Source of the DNA: Mogibacterium sp.
GTDB taxonomy: Bacteria; Bacillota; Clostridia; Peptostreptococcales; Anaerovoracaceae
Assembly: GCA_017404265.1 (NCBI GenBank)
Contig: JAFRCS010000016.1
Location: forward strand, 62,001-126,000
Length of the DNA: 64,000 bases
Direction: 5' to 3'
In this document: piece by piece, positions 18,791 through 27,309 of the stretch
Position numbering within the stretch: the first letter of the stretch is position 1
Layout of the letters: each line of letters starts with the position of its first letter
The notes under the pieces: model-generated
What the model was told of the DNA's origin: nothing
Database searches by the model: none
What the model saw: the letters and a program-made list of their open reading frames with translations, nothing else
Program-made: the position numbers and the translations under genes

Positions 18791-21700
18791 ATGGAGAAAA
18801 AGAACAACGTAAGCAGCAAAGAAAAAACAAAACTGGTCAAGAGAGTACTGGCTATCGTGATGGCTTTCGCGATCGTCGTAAGTATGAGCATAGCGTACGC
18901 TCCTGACCGCTTTCTCAGAGCAAACGAAGAAGGCGAGACAGTCACAGAGCCTACAGTTACCGAGCAGGAAGTGCAGGTAGAAGAAAAGGCTGCTGAGGAA
19001 AAGAAGGAAGAAGCCGTTCCTCAGGAAGAGGAAGCAACTGAAGAGATCGTACTCGAAGACCAGTCCGGACAGAACAAGGCAGAAGAGCCGGCGGCCGCGG
19101 AGAATCAGGATGCTGAAGCCGCTGAAGAAGCAGTAGTTGAAGAGGAAGCCGTTGAAGAAGAAAAGACAGCTTCGATCAAGTTCTTCGCAGGCGGATCCGA
19201 GGTCAGTTCTGTGACCGTTGAAAAGGCCAGAGGCAGTAATCCGAGCCAGTACTGGAAAGACCTTACCGCAAAGGTGGTAGGAGCAGAAGATCAGAAATAC
19301 AAGATCAGCTGGAGCTCCACAGACAAGACCATAGCCAAGCCGCTCACAGACAAGGTCGATACCAAGCTCTGCAACGACATCAAGATCCTCGGATACAAGC
19401 TGGGCACGGTCACCTTCACAGCGTCTGCTGATGTAAACGGCGAGACGATCAGCTCGACTATCACAGTCAACGTCGGAGAGTCTTCCACGTGGACTGATGG
19501 CGAGAGCGAGGTTGCCTGGGAGATCGCTCCGGGCGGAGAACTCAAGGTCAGCTCTACAGGCGGAACCGTGGATTTCGGAAGCGCTAACGCTCCTTGGTCT
19601 ACATACAAGAACTCGATCACGACGGTCGTCATCGATGACAGCGTGACTTCCATAGGAAAGAAGGCGTTCAGCGGATGTTCATCCCTTGAGCAGGTAACTA
19701 TAGGAAAGAACGTAAATACGATCTCCGCGGAAGCATTCACTGACTGCAGAAAACTGCGCGATGTCACATTCGCTGACAAGGAGTCCATCCAGACGATAGA
19801 AGCAGGAGCCTTCAGACACTGCGATCAGCTTACAGAACTTGATCTTTCGGGATGCGTCAATCTGAAGGTCATTGAGAGTGACCCTAACGACTGGACAAAG
19901 GGAGCTTTCTCATACGGCGGCAGAAACAATGTTGCTGAGCGCAACCTGATCAAGGTAGACCTGACGGGATGCAGCAATCTTGAAGAGATCGGAGACGGCG
20001 CGTTCTATGACCGCAGATACATCGACCTCGACATGTCCTCGCTGACAAACCTTGTAAGAATAGGTACAGGCGCGCTGGAGGACAAGCACGAGTTCAACAG
20101 GATAGATTTCTCGGTATTCACCAAGCTTAAGGAAATAGGAGAATTCGCGTTCAGAAACAACACGGGCGTAGTGACCATAGACATGTCCGGAGACAACGAG
20201 TACGCTCTCGAAGTCATACGCGCTGACGCTTTCGAGATCAGCCGCGGATTCTCATCGAATCTCACATCGGTAGATCTGTCGGGATGCCATCAGCTCTCGA
20301 CCATCGAGTCAGGAGCGTTCCAGTGGAGCGGCGGAACGGGAAGCAAGACCCTCAACTCCGTCAACCTCTCGGGAACAGCGCTCACAGCTCTTGAAGCTAA
20401 TACATTCCTCAACCAGAATACACTGACATCCATTTCCATACCGTCCGGGATGGAGAGGATAGACGACAGCGCTTTCCAGGGATGCAGCGGCATCAGAGAG
20501 ATCAGGTGGGAGGCGACAGACTATACAAGAAGCGTTGCAAACACATTCAAGTCCGTATCCGCAAAGGACAGGGCCGCAATGAAGATCACGATAGGCAAGG
20601 ACGTCAACGTGCTGCCTGAGGACTTCTTCACCAGCCTCAGCGGAGCTGCCATAGAATTCGAGCCGGGCAACGACAACATAGTCCTCAGACTGGCCGGAGA
20701 CAGCGAAGCAAGAACATATATAGTAGATGAGAACGGCAAGCTCTACCTCAAGGTGGAAGACGCCGATCACGATTACACTCAGGATGAAGAACTGTCGGCA
20801 GGCGAGTCGTGGCTTGACCTTGAAGACAGACAGACACTCACCTACAACGGCGATGAGCAGGTACTGGTAGTACCGGTCATCCCTGAGGAGGGCAAGCTGA
20901 GCTACAGATTCAGCACAGACGGAAAGAACGAGTGGAAAGAACTCACAGAGGAAACCAGGACGGTCATCTCGGCAGTCGACGCAGGAATCTATGAGATCAT
21001 CTTCAGACTCACAGGCGTTGTGAACGGAGTCAATGTCGATAAGACCGCGAGCACAAAAGTAGAGATCGGCAAGCAGGCCAACCCTGTTAAGATCACGGTA
21101 AACGGATTGTCCATGACACCTAACTCACCGGCTCACGACTTCAGCAAAGATCTTGCTCTTGCTGAGGGATATGACGGAAGCATCAACGACTTTGATATCG
21201 CTTATCAGGTCAATGGAATGACATCCGGCAGACAGCGCATACAGGAGACATACATATCTGCAGGACGCTCGGGCGGCAGCATCACAGCAGGCGGTGTGTA
21301 CACACCTAACGCGGCAGGCGGAGTCGACATTGTCACGATCACCATTGACGGCAAGGGAGACAAGGCGGGCAATATCGAGCAGGTCATCTACAAGGTGCCT
21401 GTAAAGGTAGAGCTGGATGTTCACACCATCACTTACACGGACGGATTCGGAAACGTGATCGATGAGATATCCGCAAGAGAAGGCAAGGCAGTCAGATCAC
21501 CTGAAGATCCATCAGTAGAAGGATTCTGGTTCACCGGATGGAACCAGGAGATCCCTGCCAACATGCCTGAAGGTGACGTGACCATAGAGGCACAGTGGGA
21601 GCCAATAAGACAGCTCATGCTCACTCCTAAGAGCGCTGAGTACTACTATGACGGTACAGAGAAGAACGTAGAGGGCTTTGTAAGCACCAAAGCAGGATAT

Positions 21701-22468
21701 GACGGCGATTACTACACCATCTCCGGTGTGGACGCGGAAGCCAGCGGCACTGAGATAGGCGTTTATGAGGTCGAGATCTCTGGCACACCTTCAATCAAGG
21801 ACGCGTCAGGCGAGGACGTTTCATACAGATTCACGGTAGGCTATGACGATGCCAACCTGAAGATCAGTGAGGCGCCTAAAGCTGAAGATGATACTGTCAT
21901 CATCAACTACGTAGATGAGAACGGCAAGCCTGTGGCAGACTCTGTCACGGCCGGAAGCCTCACAGGCCCTATCGTCTCGCCTGAGATCCAGGATATGACA
22001 CCGGAATTCAGCGCAGTAGAGATCAACGGAGCAGCCAACACTTCAGTAGACGTCGTCTACTCAGCCGGAAATCCGGATCCTGACAGATACGTACTCGGAG
22101 CAGTGGATCAGAACGGACAGCTCACAGAGATCATGTCCTCAGAAGTACCTCTCGCATCCGAAAACGGCGCTGAGATCATCAGCGAGCCGATAGAGGCCGG
22201 ACACTGGGCTCTCGTGAACCTCGCACTGATGATAGCGGCCATAATCCTGGCAGCATACATAATCATCTCGGGTGGAAGCTTCATGAGTGTTGCCTCCATA
22301 GCATCGGCCCTCATAGCGGTCATCGCAGCAGTCATCTTCTTCATGACCGAAGACCTCACGGGCGCGATGGTGCTCACAGACAAGATGACGGTGATAATGG
22401 CAAACGCAGTGCTTGCTGAGCTGATAGCCCTGCTCTGCAGAAGCAGGGAAACCGGCGAGGAAGAATAA
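18791..22468 (+). CDS. Large BspA-like leucine-rich-repeat surface protein
   Basis: This 1225-aa secreted protein begins with a basic N-terminus and a signal segment (~15-36). A very Glu-rich stretch follows (~40-125), then an Ig-like region and BspA-type leucine-rich repeats (~250-610; recurring A-F-x-x-C, L-x-x-I-x-x-x-A-F and V-x-L-S-G-C units). After these come fibronectin/MBG-like modules, one InlB/Listeria-Bacteroides-type repeat (F-W-F-T-G-W-N) and a region resembling mucin-binding modules (I-N-Y-V-D-E-N-G). The C-terminus has three hydrophobic segments (~1139-1159, 1165-1187, ~1197-1214) and a short charged tail instead of a sortase signal. A role in adhesion is inferred. It is monocistronic, between repeat operators and a terminator. 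Confidence 0.85.
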   Translation: MEKKNNVSSKEKTKLVKRVLAIVMAFAIVVSMSIAYAPDRFLRANEEGETVTEPTVTEQEVQVEEKAAEEKKEEAVPQEEEATEEIVLEDQSGQNKAEEPAAAENQDAEAAEEAVVEEEAVEEEKTASIKFFAGGSEVSSVTVEKARGSNPSQYWKDLTAKVVGAEDQKYKISWSSTDKTIAKPLTDKVDTKLCNDIKILGYKLGTVTFTASADVNGETISSTITVNVGESSTWTDGESEVAWEIAPGGELKVSSTGGTVDFGSANAPWSTYKNSITTVVIDDSVTSIGKKAFSGCSSLEQVTIGKNVNTISAEAFTDCRKLRDVTFADKESIQTIEAGAFRHCDQLTELDLSGCVNLKVIESDPNDWTKGAFSYGGRNNVAERNLIKVDLTGCSNLEEIGDGAFYDRRYIDLDMSSLTNLVRIGTGALEDKHEFNRIDFSVFTKLKEIGEFAFRNNTGVVTIDMSGDNEYALEVIRADAFEISRGFSSNLTSVDLSGCHQLSTIESGAFQWSGGTGSKTLNSVNLSGTALTALEANTFLNQNTLTSISIPSGMERIDDSAFQGCSGIREIRWEATDYTRSVANTFKSVSAKDRAAMKITIGKDVNVLPEDFFTSLSGAAIEFEPGNDNIVLRLAGDSEARTYIVDENGKLYLKVEDADHDYTQDEELSAGESWLDLEDRQTLTYNGDEQVLVVPVIPEEGKLSYRFSTDGKNEWKELTEETRTVISAVDAGIYEIIFRLTGVVNGVNVDKTASTKVEIGKQANPVKITVNGLSMTPNSPAHDFSKDLALAEGYDGSINDFDIAYQVNGMTSGRQRIQETYISAGRSGGSITAGGVYTPNAAGGVDIVTITIDGKGDKAGNIEQVIYKVPVKVELDVHTITYTDGFGNVIDEISAREGKAVRSPEDPSVEGFWFTGWNQEIPANMPEGDVTIEAQWEPIRQLMLTPKSAEYYYDGTEKNVEGFVSTKAGYDGDYYTISGVDAEASGTEIGVYEVEISGTPSIKDASGEDVSYRFTVGYDDANLKISEAPKAEDDTVIINYVDENGKPVADSVTAGSLTGPIVSPEIQDMTPEFSAVEINGAANTSVDVVYSAGNPDPDRYVLGAVDQNGQLTEIMSSEVPLASENGAEIISEPIEAGHWALVNLALMIAAIILAAYIIISGGSFMSVASIASALIAVIAAVIFFMTEDLTGAMVLTDKMTVIMANAVLAELIALLCRSRETGEEE

Positions 22469-22522
22469 AAGCCGGAACACTCAATACATAATGTAAATAA
22501 CATTCTTCATAAAATATCCTCT

Positions 22523-22558
22523 GAGATGCGGCAGTGATAATGATCATTGCCGCATCTC
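22523..22558 (+). terminator. Long stem-loop after the LRR gene
   Basis: A 16-bp inverted repeat (22523-22538 with 22543-22558, one G-T pair) with an AATG loop is followed by a T-rich but not pure U tract. It begins 54 nt after the stop. Probable terminator or 3'-protecting hairpin. Confidence 0.65.
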
Positions 22559-22587
22559 GATTGTTCTGTTATTTATACACAAAATCG

Positions 22588-22608
22588 AACTCAAAATTTG
22601 AGTTTTTT
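22588..22608 (+). terminator. Second terminator hairpin before the liv promoter
   Basis: AACTCA (22588-22593) pairs with TGAGTT (22599-22604) and runs into TTTTT. It would stop leftover read-through just before the liv promoter at 22621. Confidence 0.6.
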
Positions 22609-22620
22609 CACAAAAAAGTG

Positions 22621-22650
22621 TTGACACACAATCTTCACAAATGCTATCAT
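22621..22650 (+). promoter_or_regulatory. Strong sigma-A promoter of the liv operon
   Basis: Perfect TTGACA (22621-22626), an 18-bp spacer and an extended -10 TG-C-TATCAT (hexamer 22645-22650). Transcription should start near 22657, giving a leader of about 270 nt before livJ. Confidence 0.85.
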
Positions 22651-22654
22651 CGCA

Positions 22655-22675
22655 CTGTACACAGAACCTGTACAC
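22655..22675 (+). repeat. CTGTACAC direct repeat at the liv transcription start
   Basis: CTGTACAC occurs at 22655-22662 and 22668-22675, 13 bp apart start to start, each containing the palindrome TGTACA. It covers the predicted transcription start, a usual place for a repressor operator. Confidence 0.4.
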
Positions 22676-22691
22676 TAGAAAGGGAGATCAA

Positions 22692-22778
22692 ATGTACTTT
22701 AGTTCAAGCCTTATCGTAATCGGCATTATCAGCGTCCTTCTGGTCGTAAGACTGGTAGAGGGCGATGTTCTGCTGTAG
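22692..22778 (+). CDS. 28-aa branched-chain-rich leader peptide (putative attenuator peptide)
   Basis: ATG 22692 has AAAGGGAGA (22679-22687) at good spacing and opens a 28-codon ORF ending in TAG 22776-22778. Sixteen of 28 residues are Leu, Ile or Val (6, 4 and 6), with a nearly uninterrupted run of such codons from residue 7 to 22. The ORF lies in the leader of a branched-chain amino-acid transporter operon, and a GC-rich hairpin starts 43 nt after its stop. This is the layout of ilv/leu-type leader peptides that sense charged tRNA. The alternative is a genuine small membrane peptide. No antiterminator fold is obvious by eye. Confidence 0.6.
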   Translation: MYFSSSLIVIGIISVLLVVRLVEGDVLL

Positions 22779-22820
22779 GGCGATAGAGTACAAGAGGTCA
22801 ACTTAAAACCTTATGCTTGG

Positions 22821-22842
22821 AAGCCCGCAGCGATGCGGGCTT
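22821..22842 (+). terminator. Leader hairpin, possible attenuator of the liv operon
   Basis: AAGCCCGCA (22821-22829) pairs with TGCGGGCTT (22834-22842) around a GCGA loop. The following ATTAAAT is only partly U-rich. It sits between the leader peptide and livJ, 84 nt before the livJ start. Confidence 0.55.
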
Positions 22843-22925
22843 ATTAAATGCCCGGCTAAGGGAACAGGCAACTATCAACTATCACTCAGTCAGATTCCAT
22901 ATCTAGAGAGAAAGGGAGAATCAAA

Positions 22926-24098
22926 ATGAAAAAGAATTGGAAAAAAGCCGTAGTTGTAGCAGTCTCCTGCATGATGGTCTTCATGCTTGCAGCCTGCGGT
23001 GGTGGCGGCGGAAGCAGCGATGCAGGAGAAAACGTTCTGAAGATGGGCTGCACAGGCCCACTTACAGGTCCGGCAGCGATCTATGGTAATGCCGTTAAGA
23101 ACGGCGGACAGATCGCGGTAGACGAGATCAACGCAGCAAATCCTGATGGCGTGCAGGTCGCATGGCAGGTAGAGGACGACGAGGCTGACGGAGAGAAGGC
23201 TGTTAACGCTTACAACAAGCTGATGGACGACGGAATGCAGGTCTTTGTTGGATCCGTAACATCCGGAGCCTGCGTAGCTGTAGCAGAGAAGACAAATGCT
23301 GACAGAGTATTCGAACTTACACCATCCGCTTCACAGGCAGCTGTAACAGAGGGTAAGGACAATGTATTCCAGCTCTGCTTCAGAGACCCTGATCAGGGTA
23401 CTATCTCTGCAGACTACATCGTAGAAAACTTCCCTGATGCAAAAGTAGGAGTTATCTACAACAACGCAAGCGACTACTCTGCAGGAATCTACGATGGATT
23501 CAAGAAAGAGATGGATGCTAAGGGTGTGGAGATCGTAGCGGTAGAGGCATTTGCTGATGACGCCAACACTGACTTCCAGGCTCAGCTCAACAGCATGAAG
23601 AACGCAGGCGCAGACTTCGTCTTCCTGCCAAACTACTACACACCTGTATCCAACATCCTCGTTCAGGCTGACAAGATGGGATATGCTCCGACATTCTTCG
23701 GATGTGACGGCGTTGACGGCATCCTGACACTTGAAGGATTCGATACAAGCCTGGCAGAGGGAGTATACCTCCTGACACCGTTCACAGCATCTGCTGAGGA
23801 TGAGAAGACTCAGAACTTCGTAAAGGCTTACATGGACGCTTACGGTGAAGAGCCTAACCAGTTTGCAGCTGACGCTTATGACTGCGTATATGCTTGCTAC
23901 AATGCATTCAAAGAGACAGGACTTGAGACAAGCGCATCTGCAGCTGATATCTGCGAAGCTATGGTAGCACAGTTCGCAGGCGGATTCTCATACGAAGGAC
24001 TTACCGCTGCCAATGCGATGAAGTGGCAGGCTACCGGCGAAGTTGATAAGATGCCGGCAGTATACGTCATCGAGGGTGGAAAGTACGTTGAGAAGTAA
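22926..24098 (+). CDS. livJ: Branched-chain amino-acid ABC transporter, substrate-binding lipoprotein
   Basis: This 390-aa lipoprotein has a basic N-terminus, a hydrophobic core and a lipobox M-L-A-A-C with the lipidated cysteine at 24, followed by a Gly/Ser linker. The mature part is a type I periplasmic-binding fold of the LivJ family (G-P-L-T-G-P-A-A-I-Y-G near the N-terminus, D-D-E-A-D near residue 80). It delivers branched-chain or similar amino acids to LivHMGF. The ribosome binding site is AAAGGGAGA. A hairpin separates it from livH, which would allow more binding protein than permease to be made. Confidence 0.93.
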   Translation: MKKNWKKAVVVAVSCMMVFMLAACGGGGGSSDAGENVLKMGCTGPLTGPAAIYGNAVKNGGQIAVDEINAANPDGVQVAWQVEDDEADGEKAVNAYNKLMDDGMQVFVGSVTSGACVAVAEKTNADRVFELTPSASQAAVTEGKDNVFQLCFRDPDQGTISADYIVENFPDAKVGVIYNNASDYSAGIYDGFKKEMDAKGVEIVAVEAFADDANTDFQAQLNSMKNAGADFVFLPNYYTPVSNILVQADKMGYAPTFFGCDGVDGILTLEGFDTSLAEGVYLLTPFTASAEDEKTQNFVKAYMDAYGEEPNQFAADAYDCVYACYNAFKETGLETSASAADICEAMVAQFAGGFSYEGLTAANAMKWQATGEVDKMPAVYVIEGGKYVEK

Positions 24099-24134
24099 TA
24101 CACTGACTGATTTAAGTGTATAGTTGTCGGCTGA

Positions 24135-24162
24135 GGGGTGCTGTATGAAGATACGGCACCCC
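24135..24162 (+). other. Intercistronic stem-loop between livJ and livH
   Basis: A 12-bp stem (24135-24146 with 24151-24162, one G-T pair) with a GAAG loop and no U-tract. Its place after the binding-protein gene fits a 3'-end stabiliser or partial terminator that sets the livJ to livH ratio. Confidence 0.65.
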
Positions 24163-24212
24163 AACGCCACGTTATTATGAGTTTTACTTAAGCACTTAAG
24201 AGAGAAATAATC

Positions 24213-25097
24213 ATGATTTTTTTGACTAACCTCATCTCAGGTCTCAGCCTGGGAAGTGTATACGCGATAATAGCGCTTGGATATACCATGGTCTACGGTA
24301 TTTCCAAGATGCTCAATTTTGCGCACGGCGATGTTATTATGATCGGCGGATACATGTCGTTCATCATGACGATGTATATGGGGTTGAACGGATGGCTGGC
24401 TCTTCTGGTTGCAATGGTCATATGCACGATCCTCGGTATCACTATCGAGAGACTCGCATACAGACCGCTCAGAGGAACCGGCTCTTTGGCTGTTCTGATC
24501 ACGGCCATTGGTGTGTCATACTTTCTGCAGAACATCGCTCTGCTGATCTGGGGCGCAAACCCTAAGATGTTCACGAGCCTGTTCAACGGAATGAAACCAA
24601 TCCACGCGATGGGCGGACAGCTGACCATCACTCCGGAGTCGATCTTCACGATCCTCGCCAATATCGTAATAATGATCCTGCTGACACTCTTTGTCAGCAA
24701 AACAAAGGCCGGCAAGGCAATGAGAGCTGTCTCCGAAGACAACGGAGCTGCTCAGCTGATGGGCATCAATGTGAACCAGTCCATTTCGCTGACATTTGCC
24801 ATTGGATCCGGTCTTGCTGCTGTAGCGGGAGTTCTGATGCTTTCAGCTTATCCGGTACTTATGCCTACCACAGGTGCGATGCCGGGCATCAAGGCATTCA
24901 CAGCTGCCGTATTCGGCGGCATCGGTTCCATCCCGGGAGCCATGATAGGAGGGCTCATCCTGGGGATCATCGAGATCTTTTCGAGAGCGTACATCTCGAC
25001 AGAACTCTCAGATGCCATCGTATTTGCATGTCTGATCATCGTTCTTCTGGTCAAGCCGACAGGCCTGCTGGGCAAGAAGATCAGCGAGAAAGTGTAG
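24213..25097 (+). CDS. livH: Branched-chain amino-acid ABC transporter permease LivH
   Basis: This 294-aa membrane protein of the LivH family has about eight transmembrane segments. Its N-terminal L-I-S-G-L-S-L-G-S-V-Y-A-I-I-A-L-G-Y-T-M-V-Y-G region is highly typical. The cytoplasmic coupling loop is M-R-A-V-S-E-D-N-G-A-A. It pairs with LivM to form the channel. The livM start is 7 nt after its stop. Confidence 0.95.
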   Translation: MIFLTNLISGLSLGSVYAIIALGYTMVYGISKMLNFAHGDVIMIGGYMSFIMTMYMGLNGWLALLVAMVICTILGITIERLAYRPLRGTGSLAVLITAIGVSYFLQNIALLIWGANPKMFTSLFNGMKPIHAMGGQLTITPESIFTILANIVIMILLTLFVSKTKAGKAMRAVSEDNGAAQLMGINVNQSISLTFAIGSGLAAVAGVLMLSAYPVLMPTTGAMPGIKAFTAAVFGGIGSIPGAMIGGLILGIIEIFSRAYISTELSDAIVFACLIIVLLVKPTGLLGKKISEKV

Positions 25098-25104
25098 GTG
25101 TGCC

Positions 25105-26238
25105 ATGGCAGAGAGAATACTTAAGAATATACGAATCGGAGGACTCAAAAACGCAGTAAAGGGAAATGACTATCGAAAGGAAGCCACCATTTCTTACGGT
25201 ATCCTCATAGGCGGATACATTCTGCTTCAGATCCTCACGGCTGCCGGACTGATCGGACACAATTTACAGGGACAGTTCGTTCCTATCTGTGTTTACATCT
25301 CGCTGGCGGTCTCACTCAACCTGGTGGTAGGAATTTCAGGAGAGCTTTCACTGGGGCATGCCGGATTCATGGCGGTCGGAGCGTTCAGTGGCATACTCAT
25401 GTCGCGTATACTGCTTCAAAGCATGTCGTTCGAACCGGCCATCTTGATCATATCGATGCTTTTCGGAGCACTCATGGCGTCGATTGCAGGATTTATCATC
25501 GGCATACCGATTCTGGGTCTGCGCGGAGACTATCTGGCTATAGTGACACTTGCGTTCGGCGAGATCATCAGAAACTTCATGAACGTCCTGTACTTTGGCT
25601 TTGTTGACGGGAAACTCAGATTTGCGTTCAACCACACCATCGAGGGCATCGAAGATACTGACCGTATCATTACCGGCGCGATAGGAGCGACCGGAACCAA
25701 GACGATGGCTTCATTTACCTGGGGACTGCTGCTTTGCCTCTTCACGGTGTTCATCGTGCTAAATCTTAAAAACTCCAAGCAGGGGCGCGCGATCATGTCC
25801 ATCAGAGACAACCGTATAGCAGGCGAGTCGATCGGACTGGATGTCAGAAAATATAAACTGATGGCGTTCGTCGTAAGCGCGGCTCTCGCGGGAATGGCAG
25901 GCTGCCTGTTTGGACTCAACTACAGCACGCTCGTACCGATAAAGTTCAACTTCAATACTTCGGTACTCGTTCTGGTCTTTGTAGTGCTTGGCGGAGTAGG
26001 CAACATGTGGGGTGGCATTATCGCTGCAACGCTGCTGACGATACTGCCTGAGACATTCAGACAGTTCGCAGACTACAGAATGCTGACCTATGCCATAGTA
26101 CTGATCCTTGTTATGATCGGAACCTATAATCCGGCCATCAAGTCGAGGGTGAATGCTTTGTTCTCAAAGATCAAGCCTAAGAAAAAGAAGGACGATGGCA
26201 AAGTAAAAAAGAAAAAGAGCGGAAAGGAGGGGGCATAG
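25105..26238 (+). CDS. livM: Branched-chain amino-acid ABC transporter permease LivM with basic C-terminal tail
   Basis: This 377-aa membrane protein of the LivM family has a cytoplasmic N-terminus and about eight to ten transmembrane segments. The family motifs L-S-L-G-H-A-G-F-M-A-V-G-A and the coupling loop S-I-R-D-N-R-I-A-G-E-S are present. The last ~30 residues are an unusual lysine-rich tail. Its stop is immediately followed by the livG start (AAAGGAGG at 26222-26229), so translation is coupled. Confidence 0.95.
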   Translation: MAERILKNIRIGGLKNAVKGNDYRKEATISYGILIGGYILLQILTAAGLIGHNLQGQFVPICVYISLAVSLNLVVGISGELSLGHAGFMAVGAFSGILMSRILLQSMSFEPAILIISMLFGALMASIAGFIIGIPILGLRGDYLAIVTLAFGEIIRNFMNVLYFGFVDGKLRFAFNHTIEGIEDTDRIITGAIGATGTKTMASFTWGLLLCLFTVFIVLNLKNSKQGRAIMSIRDNRIAGESIGLDVRKYKLMAFVVSAALAGMAGCLFGLNYSTLVPIKFNFNTSVLVLVFVVLGGVGNMWGGIIAATLLTILPETFRQFADYRMLTYAIVLILVMIGTYNPAIKSRVNALFSKIKPKKKKDDGKVKKKKSGKEGA

Positions 26239-27309
26239 ATGGCAGATAAGAAAGACAAGCGTGAAGAGCTTATTGACATCGACATCTCCGACTCCGGACA
26301 CGCTTATGAAAACAGGCAGGAGATCTACTACAATGACAACGTAGGCGGACGAGCCGTATTCGTTGATTCAAAGGAGCAGTATGATCCCGATGAGCCTTAT
26401 AATGATCAGGTCTACATCCCTGAGAAAGACAGAGACAAGGCCCCTATACTCGAAGTAAAGGGCCTTGGTATCGACTTTGGCGGACTGACAGCTGTAGATA
26501 ACTTTAATCTGACTCTTGGAAGGACTGAGATAGGCGGACTCATTGGCCCTAACGGCGCCGGAAAGACGACCATCTTCAACATGCTCACCAAGGTGTACGA
26601 GCCTACAAGAGGAGAGATCTTCTTTGACGGCAAGAGCACCAAGGGTATGAACACTGTCGACATCAACAAGGCCGGCATGGCGAGGACCTTCCAGAACATA
26701 AGACTCTTTGACAAGCTCACTGTAGAGGAGAACATCAAGGTGGCTCTCCACCATACGACCAACTATGGGCTGATCGACGGAATGCTGCACACACCGAAGT
26801 ACAGACATGAGGAATTCCGCATCCGCAAGGAGGCGATGAAATATCTCAAGATCTTCGGCATGACCAAGACCGCTGATTACAGAGCAGGGTCGCTGCCGTA
26901 CGGAGCACAGAGAAGACTGGAGATCATGAGAGCTCTGGCGACCAAGCCTAAACTGCTTCTGCTTGATGAACCGGCGGCAGGCATGAACCCGTCTGAGACC
27001 TCAGAACTGATGGAAACCATCAAGGAGATACGTGACAGGTTCCAGATCGGCATCTTCCTTATCGAGCACGATATGAGCCTGGTAATGGGTATCTGCGAGG
27101 GTATCGTGGTGCTCAACTACGGGCGGACCATTGCCAAGGGATCGGCTAAGGACATCCAGAGCAATCCTAAGGTCATCGAGGCTTACCTCGGCAAGAGCCG
27201 CGGCAAAATGGATGAGGAAGAAAAAGCAGAGGATCTCGAGGAAGCTCTCAGCAAGGGCAAGCTTGAGTCTGCTCCTTCCGGAAAACCGGACAGAAAGGAG
27301 GGTGAATGA
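26239..27309 (+). CDS. livG: Branched-chain amino-acid ABC transporter ATPase LivG with acidic N-terminal extension
   Basis: This 356-aa protein exceeds the usual ~255 aa of LivG. The ATPase core begins near residue 70: Walker A G-P-N-G-A-G-K-T-T, a Q-loop in F-Q-N-I-R-L-F, the ABC signature in atypical form (L-P-Y-G-A-Q-R-R), Walker B L-L-L-L-D-E-P and an H-loop in I-E-H-D-M. Residues 1-68 are an acidic, Tyr- and Asp-rich extension, and about 40 charged residues follow the core. The atypical signature is common in LivG proteins. The stop overlaps the livF start. Confidence 0.94.
   Translation: MADKKDKREELIDIDISDSGHAYENRQEIYYNDNVGGRAVFVDSKEQYDPDEPYNDQVYIPEKDRDKAPILEVKGLGIDFGGLTAVDNFNLTLGRTEIGGLIGPNGAGKTTIFNMLTKVYEPTRGEIFFDGKSTKGMNTVDINKAGMARTFQNIRLFDKLTVEENIKVALHHTTNYGLIDGMLHTPKYRHEEFRIRKEAMKYLKIFGMTKTADYRAGSLPYGAQRRLEIMRALATKPKLLLLDEPAAGMNPSETSELMETIKEIRDRFQIGIFLIEHDMSLVMGICEGIVVLNYGRTIAKGSAKDIQSNPKVIEAYLGKSRGKMDEEEKAEDLEEALSKGKLESAPSGKPDRKEGE

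Noticed and set aside
22534..22719. 61-codon ORF running through the liv promoter region
   Set aside because: It spans two terminator hairpins and the promoter, has no ribosome binding site and conflicts with the better-supported 28-codon leader ORF.
22657..22925. T-box or other known riboswitch in the liv leader
   Set aside because: I looked for a T-box sequence (AGGGTGG-ACCGCG) and for obvious SAM or lysine riboswitch cores and found none; a peptide-based mechanism fits better.
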